Below, one piece after another: positions 15,428 through 22,019 of a stretch of DNA of 24,401 nucleotides (position 1 is the stretch's first letter; each line of letters begins with the position of its first letter). The notes beneath the pieces were generated by a model. It had not been told where the DNA came from. It made no database searches and was given only the letters and a program-made list of their open reading frames with translations. The stretch is taken from IMG/VR virus record IMGVR_UViG_3300050821_008655, positions 1 through 24,401 of that record; one strand, written 5' to 3'. The position numbers and the translations under genes were made by a program. Source of the DNA: a virus.

Positions 15428-15793
15428 TTAGAAGCCCATCTCGTTGCAGCGAGTCCCCTCCCACCTCACGCGCATCTGGCCGTCACGCGCGTTGATCTCG
15501 ATCCCGCCCTTGCAGGTCGCCTCCTGCAGCGAGTACTGCTTGCCGTTGGCGAGCTGCGCGACCACGGTGCCGTTCGTCTGCTGCAGGAGCTGATCCACGC
15601 TGACCTGCGGCAGCGTGCTCAAGCTGCACTCGATGTACGGCACGCGAGGCAGTTCCTGGTACCCGTGGATCCCGTCTTGACCCGCGATCATCGTGCGTTC
15701 CACAGAGTTCGGAGAGATCGTGAGGTCTCCCCGCAATGGTTCTTGCGCCCCGTCGACCATGACGAACGCTACTCCAGCAAACCGAATCGCCAT
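15428..15793 (-). CDS. Tail tube protein (Mu gpM-like)
   Basis: I chose the ATG at 15793 (121 residues) over a longer in-frame start because AAAGGA lies seven bases upstream. The protein begins MAIRFAGVAFVMVDGAQEPL and carries LTISPNSVERTMIAGQDGIH and GYQELPRVPYIECSLSTLP, followed by LANGKQYSLQEATCKGGIEI. It ends with a V-R-W-E-G strand. This matches the Mu-type tail tube family in both length and motif order (the 'v.g..g...y.e.p..p.ie..l' signature). The tube is the inner cylinder of the tail, enclosed by the sheath encoded upstream. It lies between two small unknown genes and the chaperone, as expected. No anomalies were seen. Confidence 0.9.
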   Translation of the reverse strand: MAIRFAGVAFVMVDGAQEPLRGDLTISPNSVERTMIAGQDGIHGYQELPRVPYIECSLSTLPQVSVDQLLQQTNGTVVAQLANGKQYSLQEATCKGGIEINARDGQMRVRWEGTRCNEMGF

Positions 15794-15844
15794 CGCTATG
15801 TCCTTTCCTTTATTTCCTCGTTGACCCAACCATGACGGCGGCCT

Positions 15845-16192
15845 TTACGAGGTATCTATCGTGATAGTGATCACTCTGTCGGCCGCCTGCGGCATCGGGT
15901 TGCCGCGAACGCCGGACCGGACCTTGAGATACAGCACGGGCTTCCACAGCGTCTGATCGAGGTTGACCGACGTGCCGCCGAGGACGTTGATCGCCAGCTC
16001 CGCGGCGGTCCGGTCGAACAGGTCGTTGAAGCTCACCCCGTCGAACGAAACCTGAAACGACAGCATCGCACTGGTCCAGTCCGGCGGCATGTGCAGGAAC
16101 GCCGGGCCGCCGCTGGTGCAGTCGAGCACGCCCGACAGCGACTGCCCCGCAGGGATGGTAGCGGTCTTGTTGATGAAGCGCCCTGCTGCCAT
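15845..16192 (-). CDS. Small beta-rich phage structural protein, unknown
   Basis: The 115-residue protein starts MAAGRFINKTATIPAGQSLS and contains GVLDCTSGGPAFLHMPPDWT and SAMLSFQVSFDGVSFNDLFD, then a strand pair near the end (VITITIDTS). The pattern is of a beta-sandwich, with 'AtIpaGqsLSgvvd..g....i..P..Wt.A.ltF..S.DG..f.dl'. That pattern recurs in phage structural proteins encoded near tail or decoration genes. I recognise the pattern but no established function. It lies one base downstream of the 59-residue gene's stop and 52 bases upstream of the tube start, inside the sheath-tube interval. In Mu sheath and tube genes are adjacent, so this and the previous gene are additions. Confidence 0.75.
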   Translation of the reverse strand: MAAGRFINKTATIPAGQSLSGVLDCTSGGPAFLHMPPDWTSAMLSFQVSFDGVSFNDLFDRTAAELAINVLGGTSVNLDQTLWKPVLYLKVRSGVRGNPMPQAADRVITITIDTS

Positions 16193-16193
16193 C

Positions 16194-16373
16194 TCACTTC
16201 ATCGCCGGCCCTACCAGGATGGCGGCCTCCCTGACCTCGTCGGGCGGGCGCACCACCTGCCACGGAGGCTCGTCATAGCCCCACACTATCTTCTTCACCG
16301 TGAAGCCCGCCTTCAGCCGCTGGCCGATCACCCACACCTTGTCGTTGGCCGCGCGCCGCATCTTGGTCGCCAC
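16194..16373 (-). CDS. Small unknown protein between sheath and tube (59 aa)
   Basis: The open frame from GTG at 16373 to TGA at 16194 encodes 59 residues, beginning V(M)ATKMRRAANDKVWVIGQR and containing TVKKIVWGYDEPPWQVVRPP. AGAGG lies seven bases upstream of GTG and overlaps the sheath stop region. The following gene's ATG begins one base after its stop. The gapless packing on both sides and coding-like third positions support a real gene. The protein is basic at the start and rich in Trp and Val; no signal peptide or membrane segment was seen. Function is unknown. Given its position it could be a head or tail accessory. Confidence 0.65.
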   Translation of the reverse strand: MATKMRRAANDKVWVIGQRLKAGFTVKKIVWGYDEPPWQVVRPPDEVREAAILVGPAMK

Positions 16374-16384
16374 CTCAGCGCCTC

Positions 16385-18718
16385 TTAGCCGAACGACAGG
16401 GGCGGCAGCGTCGACGCCTGGTTGCTGCCACTGAAGAACTGCGCGCCAGTCCCGATGATCTCCGCGTCTACGCCGCGGTCGTACTGCAGCCGGAACTGCG
16501 CGAGCACCGCGAAGATCCGCAGCTGGTTGATCAGGTCAGGCGGGTAGAGCACGTTGACCCGGTTCGGGTTGTTCGGGTCCCTCTCCACGATCAAGTTCTG
16601 CACGAACTTGGCGGCGTTCTCGACGAGGCCGTTATACTCGTCGATGTAGTACTCGGACACCAGCTCGGCCTTGAGGATGCCCGGAGTAACGATCGCCTGG
16701 CCCGGGCCGAAGCGTGTCCCGTCGTCAGCCAGCTTGTGACGCGGGAACTTGGTCGTGATGTTGTAGCGCTGGTTGCGGATCAGCAGCGCCAGCGTCGCCA
16801 GCGTCGTCACAAGTTCGTAGGCGTCGTCGCTGTACCCGTAAAGGTTCAGCTGGTAGGTCGTCTGCTCTCGAGCGATCTGCGGGAAGCCGCTCCCGGGCCA
16901 GACTTTCTGGATCGCCAGCCCGTTCCATGCCAGGTCGTTGATCTCCAGCCAGTTGAACTGCTCGTGAAACGGCGCCGGCAGGCAGTTGAGGAGCTGCAGC
17001 GTCTGCAGCGGGCGCGCCGGGTCGTTGCTCAGCGACCGCTGCGCCTTCGCGGTGTAGGCCGCCGCCAGCTCGTAGACCGGCGTAGGCACGGTCTCCTCCC
17101 ATGCCATCACCGAGACGACGCCGCTGTTGCGCGAGTTGCCGAACGCGATCAGGTCGGAGAACGCACCGCGCCGGGACGAGAACACGTGCCCGAAGTGCTG
17201 GCGCTTCCACCCCCACCTCCCGTTGTCCGAAAACCCATACTCCACCTCCCAGGCGTTGAGGCTGGTGGCGTCGGTGTACGGCATCGCGACGTACTCGAAC
17301 TCCGTCTCGCCCATGTTTGTGATCAGCTGGGTGAAGTCGGGCGTCCCAGAGCCCAGCCTCAAGAAGTTCGTGGGAGGCAGCGCTATCTGCAGGCCGGGAG
17401 CCAGCTCCTCGCCGCCGATCTTGCCGTAGTAGTTCAGGTCGACCCGGATGTCGTTGCCGCTGACGCCCTTCCAGTTGCACGTCAAGATCACCGCGTTGGC
17501 ACCCGCAGTGAAGACCACCGGGACGGGGCTCGCCGCCGGCCCGCAGTCGGCGTCGTTGCTGATGATATAGTTGCCGTTGCCTCCGGGCGTGCCGGACGTC
17601 TGCGCCATGACGAAGGTCGGGTCCAGCGGCGGGATGCCGGTACCGGTCACCTGCGCGCCGATGGCGATCGTCCCGGTGGCCGCCGTCACCGTGAGGCCCT
17701 GGCCCCAGGAAATGCCGACGCCCTGCGCCGTGACGCCGAACTTGGCGGTCACGGCGGTGGTTATCGCAGCCGTCGTCGCGTGGCTTATCGTATAGACGCC
17801 GTCGCCCTGCGGGTTGCCGCTGACCTGATTGACGATCGTCGTGCCCACCGGGATGCCGGTCGGAGGCGCCGACCCGGTCGCCGCGAGTATGCTGCCGCCG
17901 TTCTGGATCGTGCCGCCCGCGGCCGTCACGCCCGTGACCGTGATGGTGGTGGCAGCGGTCGCGGCGGTGACCTGGCCGGTCGCCGTCAAGTTGAGGTCGA
18001 AGTTCGTCACCGCCGACGTCATGTCCTGGCTGCATGTGTAGTCGCCGGCCTGGCCCGGCGTTCCAGTCAGCTGTGCGGTGACGAGCGTGCCCGACGGGAT
18101 GCCGGTGCCGCTTATCAGGTCGCCGACGTCGATGCCGGGGTCCGTCCCCGGGGTCACCGACTGCACCCTCAGGTTGACGCCAAACGACACGGCGCTGCCG
18201 TTGCCGGTCGCCGGCGAAGTGACTGCGGCCGACACCGGCAGGTCGTCGAGCAGACCAGCGTAGGCACCCACGGCCATGATCGCGTCGTGGATCTCTTGGG
18301 CGATCTGCTGGATCGTGTCGATGCCGTGGTTCACGGCGACGTGCTGCCCGCCGATGTACAGGTGGATCGTGCCGGGCTGCTCCGGGGGAGCCGTCACGAC
18401 GATGGCACCCTGCGCCGCCGCCGGACTTCCGGCGGGCTCCGCGACCGGCCCGGCCCAGACCTCGTTGGCAAAGTTGTTGGCGAAGAAGGCCTTGAACATC
18501 CGAGACAGCTCAGAGCCGATCCCGAACTTCTGGTCGACCTGGGCCTGCGTCCCGATGATCACCGGGATGTTGGGCACCGCAGTGCCGCTCGGCAGCATCG
18601 TGCCGACCAGCAACGATCGCAGGTGGATCATTGGCAAGCCGGCCATCGAAGGGTCGACCTCCACCCAATAAAGCGGGACGCGTATATCGCTGGGAATGTT
18701 GGCAAACGAGATTGGCAT
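16385..18718 (-). CDS. Contractile tail sheath protein (Mu gpL-like) with repeat insertion
   Basis: This 777-residue protein starts MPISFANIPSDIRVPLYWVE, the usual gpL opening, and ends with the conserved core TTKFPRHKLADDGTRFGPGQ and AIVTPGILKAELVSEYYIDE. WNWLEIND-like and WPGSGFPQIAREQTTYQLN segments lie between. I chose the second of two tandem ATGs because AAGGAG lies six bases upstream of it and only three from the first. Mu gpL is about 495 residues; the extra length is mostly an insertion at residues about 182-404, between the strand LPVSAAV and VILTCNWKGVSGNDIRVDLN. The inserted part holds three glycine/threonine-rich repeats. The sheath polymerises around the tube and contracts on infection. 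It is separated from its usual upstream neighbour (DUF2635 gene) by an endonuclease gene on the opposite strand. Confidence 0.94.
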   Translation of the reverse strand: MPISFANIPSDIRVPLYWVEVDPSMAGLPMIHLRSLLVGTMLPSGTAVPNIPVIIGTQAQVDQKFGIGSELSRMFKAFFANNFANEVWAGPVAEPAGSPAAAQGAIVVTAPPEQPGTIHLYIGGQHVAVNHGIDTIQQIAQEIHDAIMAVGAYAGLLDDLPVSAAVTSPATGNGSAVSFGVNLRVQSVTPGTDPGIDVGDLISGTGIPSGTLVTAQLTGTPGQAGDYTCSQDMTSAVTNFDLNLTATGQVTAATAATTITVTGVTAAGGTIQNGGSILAATGSAPPTGIPVGTTIVNQVSGNPQGDGVYTISHATTAAITTAVTAKFGVTAQGVGISWGQGLTVTAATGTIAIGAQVTGTGIPPLDPTFVMAQTSGTPGGNGNYIISNDADCGPAASPVPVVFTAGANAVILTCNWKGVSGNDIRVDLNYYGKIGGEELAPGLQIALPPTNFLRLGSGTPDFTQLITNMGETEFEYVAMPYTDATSLNAWEVEYGFSDNGRWGWKRQHFGHVFSSRRGAFSDLIAFGNSRNSGVVSVMAWEETVPTPVYELAAAYTAKAQRSLSNDPARPLQTLQLLNCLPAPFHEQFNWLEINDLAWNGLAIQKVWPGSGFPQIAREQTTYQLNLYGYSDDAYELVTTLATLALLIRNQRYNITTKFPRHKLADDGTRFGPGQAIVTPGILKAELVSEYYIDEYNGLVENAAKFVQNLIVERDPNNPNRVNVLYPPDLINQLRIFAVLAQFRLQYDRGVDAEIIGTGAQFFSGSNQASTLPPLSFG
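17507..18175 (-). repeat. Insertion of three protein repeats in tail sheath
   Basis: Three repeats of about 45-60 residues share the pattern G-x-x-(I/V)-(S/T/L)-G-T-G-I-P-x-G-T-x-(V/I)-x-x-Q-x-(S/T)-G-x-P-x-x-x-G-x-Y-x-x-S. They are centred on LISGTGIPSGTLVTAQLTGT, GIPVGTTIVNQVSGNPQGDG and VTGTGIPPLDPTFVMAQTSG. Similar Ig-like glycine/threonine repeats occur in phage virion and fibre proteins, where they are thought to be surface decorations. The boundaries are approximate. Confidence 0.75.
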
Positions 18719-18789
18719 CATACGCTCCTTGTGTTGACCTGTCCATCACTTCTAGCGCCAAGATGATCTAACTCGAGTGGACTTTATTG

Positions 18790-18839
18790 TTTACAAATCA
18801 CGAGAATACGATAGAGTATAAGTAACCTTAATGGGAGGA
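18790..18839 (+). promoter_or_regulatory. Possible promoter and ribosome binding site for endonuclease gene
   Basis: The AT-rich stretch upstream of the plus-strand gene has TTTACA at 18790-18795, 16 bases before TAGAGT (18812-18817), a plausible but imperfect sigma-70 pair. GGGAGGA at 18833-18839 is an excellent Shine-Dalgarno, eight bases before ATG at 18848. The gene is opposite to the phage operon and would need its own transcription start. Confidence 0.35.
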
Positions 18840-18847
18840 ACTTGATT

Positions 18848-19381
18848 ATGCCGAGATACTCAAATCTCTACTGGGCCACAGACAACCCTGACAAATCACC
18901 TCTCAGTTACGGCTACGTCGGAGTATCCATGGATCTCAAAAAACGAAAGTATCACCACATCCATGACGAGACAATTCCTGTCAAGGACTTCGAGATGATA
19001 GTTCTGTTCAGAGGTCCAGAAAACAAATGCTATGAACTTGAAAAGCTGTTAAGACCAAGCCTCAATATCGGTTGGAACCATCACCCTGGAGGACGCCTCG
19101 GTCACGCCCATAAGAACATCCCAAAATCACCAGAGCAACGCGCCAAGATGCGCGCTGTCGCTCTAGCTCGATACACCAAACCTGGCGAGCACGAGAGAAC
19201 ATCAAGAGCGGTCAAGCGTGGCCTCAAAGGCGTCGATCGCACTGGAGCCAACAACGCTATGTTCGGCCGCACCCAGTCTGAAGAAACGAAGCAAAAGATC
19301 CGCGACGCCATCGCCGAGCGTGGCGGCGTGTCAGGCAAGAACAATCCCAACTACCGCCACGGCCAATGCGTCGAGGACTAG
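18848..19381 (+). CDS. GIY-YIG homing endonuclease with NUMOD3 motifs
   Basis: The 177-residue protein begins MPRYSNLYWATD. N-L-Y (12 residues on) ... G-Y-V-G is the GIY...YIG pair, followed by SMDLKKRKYHHIHDE with the catalytic arginine region, and NKCYELEKLLRPSLNIGWNH with the expected glutamate and asparagine, then H-P-G-G. The C-terminal half carries NUMOD3-type DNA-binding repeats: ANNAMFGRTQSEETKQKIRD and GVSGKNNPNYRHG. ATG at 18848 is chosen over an in-frame TTG at 18842 because of the Shine-Dalgarno spacing. It is the only clear gene on the plus strand and is richer in A/T than its neighbours. It sits between the DUF2635 and sheath genes, which are adjacent in Mu. Its stop overlaps that of the convergent DUF2635 gene. 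Expected activity is a site-specific nick or cut in an allele lacking it. Confidence 0.88.
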   Translation: MPRYSNLYWATDNPDKSPLSYGYVGVSMDLKKRKYHHIHDETIPVKDFEMIVLFRGPENKCYELEKLLRPSLNIGWNHHPGGRLGHAHKNIPKSPEQRAKMRAVALARYTKPGEHERTSRAVKRGLKGVDRTGANNAMFGRTQSEETKQKIRDAIAERGGVSGKNNPNYRHGQCVED

Positions 19382-19830
19382 GCCAACGTCACGTCGCCGT
19401 CGCGGATGCGCCGCCGCGTGAAGGTGTCGAGCGGCCACTCGACAGAGCCCGTGGTCGGGAAGCCGCGGCCGCGCAGCGGGTGGCGCAGCAGCTTGCGGAT
19501 GGTCTCGTCGCGCGGGTTCACCCGCACGGTCTGGTCAGGCACCATGGCGCGCATGCGCGCCAGCCGGTCCTGCCGCGCCTGCGCCCGCGCGTCTAGCGCC
19601 GGCGACGCCGCCGCAGTGACTGTTTGGACTTGGGGCCTCGCCCTTGCCTCCGCGGCCAGTTTCTTAGCCCGGATGTCGCGATAGTGGTGCGGCTCCATCA
19701 CCGTCGCCGCGACGGACGGCGTTCGCCCGACAGGTGCGGCCTGCGGCTGCGGCCCGAGGATGCGCTCCTCTTTGGCAGTGACTGGGCTCTGCGAGCGCGA
19801 GGGACGGCGTTCTTCGTCTGGGTTGCTCAT
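19378..19830 (-). CDS. DUF2635 protein (Mu gp38 position)
   Basis: The last ~50 of 150 residues (VRVNPRDETIRKLLRHPLRG ... GSVEWPLDTFTRRRIRDGDV) match DUF2635, a small protein in Mu-like phages encoded just before the tail sheath. The usual form is 50-70 residues; here a polar, Pro/Ala/Arg-rich lead of about 95 residues (SRSQSPVTAKEERILGPQPQ, then a basic helix RAQARQDRLARMRAM) is added. The ATG at 19830 has AGGAG about eight bases upstream, overlapping the stop of the tail-terminator-like gene. The TAG stop lies in CTAG (19378-19381), which is also the stop of the convergent endonuclease gene. No biochemical function is established for the family. Confidence 0.78.
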   Translation of the reverse strand: MSNPDEERRPSRSQSPVTAKEERILGPQPQAAPVGRTPSVAATVMEPHHYRDIRAKKLAAEARARPQVQTVTAAASPALDARAQARQDRLARMRAMVPDQTVRVNPRDETIRKLLRHPLRGRGFPTTGSVEWPLDTFTRRRIRDGDVTLA

Positions 19831-19845
19831 CGTGATCTTCTCCTG

Positions 19846-20631
19846 TCATCTCGACATGGGCGGGAACGGCAGCGGAGACTCCGAGTCCGGAGGCAGCGGG
19901 TAAGGAACAGGCTCGCCAGTATCGCGAGCAAAATCATAAACAACAGTAACCTGTTGAGTACCAGCGACGTCGTCCGCGTCGCCGCCCGCTGGCCACCCGG
20001 TCTGGAGCGCGACGCGCTCGAGGTCCGGGAACTCCGTCGGGTAGAACGCGCTCTTGAACACGAACGAGAGCTCGACGAGGCGCTCGCCGACCGGCGTCTC
20101 GTTCTTCTGACCGGTGACGCCCCACCGCTCCGAGATGCGCCCGCGGGGAAACCCTTGCATCGCCGGCTGACCGCCAGGTATGTTGGTGGCGTGAAGGTTG
20201 GTCAAGGTGTTGTCGCGCATGAGTTGGTTCAGCAGAAACGTCGAGCAGCGATCCAGCATCTGGAGGCAGGCGACTGGATCGTTGTTCTTGATGACTATCT
20301 GGAACCCGATGTTCACCGTGTTGGTGAACCTTATGTCGCCCAGGTTGTAGTCGCCGTCCGGGCCGAGCGTCTCGTCCTTCTGGTAGATCCCAAGGAAGGG
20401 GATCTGGATCCCGCTCTCGATCGGCAGCGCCCGGTTGATGCGCCTGACGGTCCAGCCGCGAAACAGGGACATGGTCGACAGGCGCTGGTAGATGCCGTTC
20501 ACGACCAGCCACGGGTAGCTCTGGACCTCGGTGAGCCCGCCGCCCTCGGTCCACGGAACATCCTGGCCGATGCCTGGAACGATGCCGAACGTGACGTCGG
20601 GCTTCTCGACTATGGCGCCGCTGACGGTCAT
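19846..20631 (-). CDS. Probable tail terminator / tail completion protein
   Basis: The 261-residue protein has WLVVNGIYQRLSTMSLFRGW, then ALPIESGIQIPFLGIYQKDE, TLGPDGDYNLGDIRFTNTVN, and IGFQIVIKNNDPVACLQMLD. The pattern (an oligomerising N-terminal part, a beta sheet with 'IPFLGiy..DE...PDGD', and a helix starting N-N-D-P-V-A) recurs in alphaproteobacterial phage proteins placed just before the tail sheath. By position it matches the tail terminator (Mu gpK or J region) that caps the tail at the neck. It overlaps the preceding gene by ATGA and ends in a proline-rich tail (PVPYPLPPDSESPLPFPPM). The assignment rests on synteny and pattern, not on a named family. Confidence 0.65.
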   Translation of the reverse strand: MTVSGAIVEKPDVTFGIVPGIGQDVPWTEGGGLTEVQSYPWLVVNGIYQRLSTMSLFRGWTVRRINRALPIESGIQIPFLGIYQKDETLGPDGDYNLGDIRFTNTVNIGFQIVIKNNDPVACLQMLDRCSTFLLNQLMRDNTLTNLHATNIPGGQPAMQGFPRGRISERWGVTGQKNETPVGERLVELSFVFKSAFYPTEFPDLERVALQTGWPAGGDADDVAGTQQVTVVYDFARDTGEPVPYPLPPDSESPLPFPPMSR

Positions 20632-21011
20632 GCGCTCGCGATCGTCAATGAGTCGATTGGGATCGCGTCGCCCACCGCGATGGTCGTGTTGCTGATCTGG
20701 ATGTCAGCGCCGCTGCCTGGAAGCCCAACGGTCAGTCCGGTTGCCACCTCCGCGCCCGCGCCGTTGAGGATCCGCGCTGCGGCGGCCGCTCCGGCCGCGG
20801 TCGCGTTCGCCGTCAGCATCACGCCGAGGAGCGTCAGCACGCCCTCACCGTCCTCGGAGAACGATGGCTTCTCCAGCGTGATCGACACCAGCACGGTCCC
20901 CATCCCAGAGGTCCCGATCTCTAGGCTCCCGGGCGACGCGCTAGCGTCGATGGCGGCGACCACCGCTTGCATTCTAGCAGACTTCAGCGCTGGCACGTAC
21001 GAGATCGTCAT
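20628..21011 (-). CDS. Small unknown neck/tail protein (127 aa)
   Basis: The protein starts MTISYVPALKSARMQAVVAA, then IDASASPGSLEIGTSGMGTV and a beta-rich part SITLEKPSFSEDGEGVLTLL, followed by an alanine-rich middle and LPGSGADIQISNTTIAVGDA. It overlaps both neighbours by ATGA. The arrangement of a leading helix, then alternating beta strands and G/A turns, is typical of phage minor structural proteins in the neck block. I recognise the pattern from phage operons ('YVpAlK.ARM.Avv.aiDa...~.LeIGTagM') but no fixed function is known. No membrane segment or signal peptide is seen. Confidence 0.72.
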   Translation of the reverse strand: MTISYVPALKSARMQAVVAAIDASASPGSLEIGTSGMGTVLVSITLEKPSFSEDGEGVLTLLGVMLTANATAAGAAAAARILNGAGAEVATGLTVGLPGSGADIQISNTTIAVGDAIPIDSLTIASA

Positions 21012-21373
21012 GGCGCGGGCGTGACCAGCTTGCGGATGTTCAGCGTCACCTCCCCGCCGCCGTTGCTCTGCGACGACACCACCTCCCAGTCGCCCTCGTC
21101 GTCGAGGTCGTCGACCGCCGGGATGCCGATGACGTCACCCTGGTCGGGGATGGGGTGGCCCGCGCTGCTGAACTCGGCGGCGCGGATGTCGATGAACGTC
21201 TTCTGGTCGGTGATCACCGACTGCCCGTCGATGCCGATGACGTCCAGCGAGTCGGTGTCGAGGATGCCTCGCATGTCGCTGTAGGCGGGGCCGCCCTGCG
21301 GCGTGACCGTGATCGGGCGCGCGAAGATGTCGAAGTTCGGCAGGTAGACCAGGGTCGAGAAGTTCAGCGCCAC
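21008..21373 (-). CDS. Neck-region protein, head-tail joining type (121 aa)
   Basis: The start is GTG at 21373, eight bases after AGGAG, and overlaps the stop of the previous gene; a longer in-frame extension upstream would lie over that gene and is rejected. The protein starts (M)ALNFSTLVYLPNFDIFARPI and carries VTPQGGPAYSDMRGILDTDS, LDVIGIDGQSVITDQKTFID and a strand V-T-L-N-I-R-K-L near the end. The pattern ('pn.d.FgrpvtvtP..sqpg.pay.aRGi.dt...dv.~ldgs~~sd~~t~l~ir~~eF') fits the tail-attachment/head-tail joining group. The role is probably linking the connector with the tail. It overlaps its downstream neighbour by ATGA. Confidence 0.7.
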   Translation of the reverse strand: MALNFSTLVYLPNFDIFARPITVTPQGGPAYSDMRGILDTDSLDVIGIDGQSVITDQKTFIDIRAAEFSSAGHPIPDQGDVIGIPAVDDLDDEGDWEVVSSQSNGGGEVTLNIRKLVTPAP

Positions 21374-21705
21374 GGCAGCTTCTCCTGCATCATCGTGACC
21401 ATGCGCTCGCGCAGCCGCAGCCACAGCGCCTCGCGCAGGATCGGCCGGTGCCAGACGACGACGCGGCGACGGCTCGACGGCTCCACCGCGCGCCTGGCGA
21501 GAGCCAGCCGCGACGTCGGCCAGATCTCCGTCTCCGCGCTGTGGTCGTCGGGCGTCTCCGTGTTCGGGTACTTGCGGTGCATGTCCTCGACCTCCCACGC
21601 CGTCAGCTCCGCGGGGATGTCCGACTTACCGAACTCCTTGATGCGGTCCGCCATGCCCTGCAGGCGAGCTTGAGCCCTCGAGGTATCCAGATCAATCGTG
21701 ATCAT
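21364..21705 (-). CDS. Small neck-region protein (113 aa)
   Basis: The 113-residue protein starts MITIDLDTSRAQARLQGMAD with a helix (RIKEFGKSDIPAELTAWEVE), then basic arginine-rich segments (RLALARRAVEPSSRRRVVVW) and a C-terminal helix ERMVTMMQEKLPW. Its size and place between the connector and joining proteins resemble the HK97 gp10/neck group, but the sequence signature is not distinct, so the call is positional. AAGG lies about seven bases before the ATG. The last bases overlap the next start (10 bases). Confidence 0.65.
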   Translation of the reverse strand: MITIDLDTSRAQARLQGMADRIKEFGKSDIPAELTAWEVEDMHRKYPNTETPDDHSAETEIWPTSRLALARRAVEPSSRRRVVVWHRPILREALWLRLRERMVTMMQEKLPWR

Positions 21706-21708
21706 TTT

Positions 21709-21828
21709 TTACCTTACCCGGTTTGTCTCTTCAACGCGCTTTTTCTCTGCAGCCAACAGCAGCAGCTGCATGTAGCGATAGATCAATAAGCGAAGCAGCC
21801 TTCGACGAACAGACGTAAAATCATACAC
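21709..21828 (-). CDS. Candidate 39-residue basic protein (uncertain)
   Basis: An open frame from GTG at 21828 would encode VYDFTSVRRRLLRLLIYRYM followed by QLLLLAAEKKRVEETNRVR. It has no Shine-Dalgarno and starts three bases after the stop of the 58-residue membrane gene. It may be a real small basic amphipathic protein or just an open spacer of 125 bases. Confidence 0.22.
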   Translation of the reverse strand: MYDFTSVRRRLLRLLIYRYMQLLLLAAEKKRVEETNRVR

Positions 21829-21830
21829 CT

Positions 21831-22007
21831 TTAACGACGAATCGCTGGACCAAAAACTTGCCAACCCAGAATTCCAAACAATACGAACAGCAGAACTGAA
21901 CTCACAGTCCCACCCCATACGCCGGTCGCAACTACTCCGAAGTGCAAGATCAAACCAAATACAAACCAAACGATCATGATGACCCAGAACGCAACTCCTA
22001 GCGGCAT
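21831..22007 (-). CDS. Small membrane protein (58 aa)
   Basis: The open frame from ATG at 22007 to TAA at 21831 encodes MPLGVAFWVIMIVWFVFGLI, then a short glycine-rich middle with W-G-G-T, a second hydrophobic run SVLLFVLFGILGWQVFG, and the end PAIRR. Two membrane segments (about 3-22 and 35-54) are evident. AAGGAG lies seven bases upstream, directly after the connector gene stop, so translation is well supported. The codon use and base composition are A/T-richer than the neighbours. Possible roles are a holin-like or superinfection-exclusion protein, or an inner-membrane factor; none is proven. Placement in the neck block is unusual. Confidence 0.72.
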   Translation of the reverse strand: MPLGVAFWVIMIVWFVFGLILHFGVVATGVWGGTVSSVLLFVLFGILGWQVFGPAIRR

Positions 22008-22019
22008 GACAGCTCTCCT

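Noticed and set aside
16725-18035. 436-codon minus-strand frame inside the sheath gene
   Set aside because: It is the +1 shadow of the sheath coding frame with Arg/Gly/His-rich composition.
16736-18766. 676-codon plus-strand open frame opposite the sheath gene
   Set aside because: It is an antisense shadow of a GC-rich gene: Arg/Asp/His-rich low-complexity protein, no domain, and the minus strand carries an unmistakable tail sheath.
19624-21024. 466-codon plus-strand open frame
   Set aside because: It spans four well-supported minus-strand genes, has Arg/Ala-rich composition and no recognisable motif.
21008-21598. Longer 196-codon form of the head-tail joining protein
   Set aside because: The extension overlaps most of the upstream gene in another frame and its composition is shadow-like; the GTG at 21373 has a good ribosome binding site.
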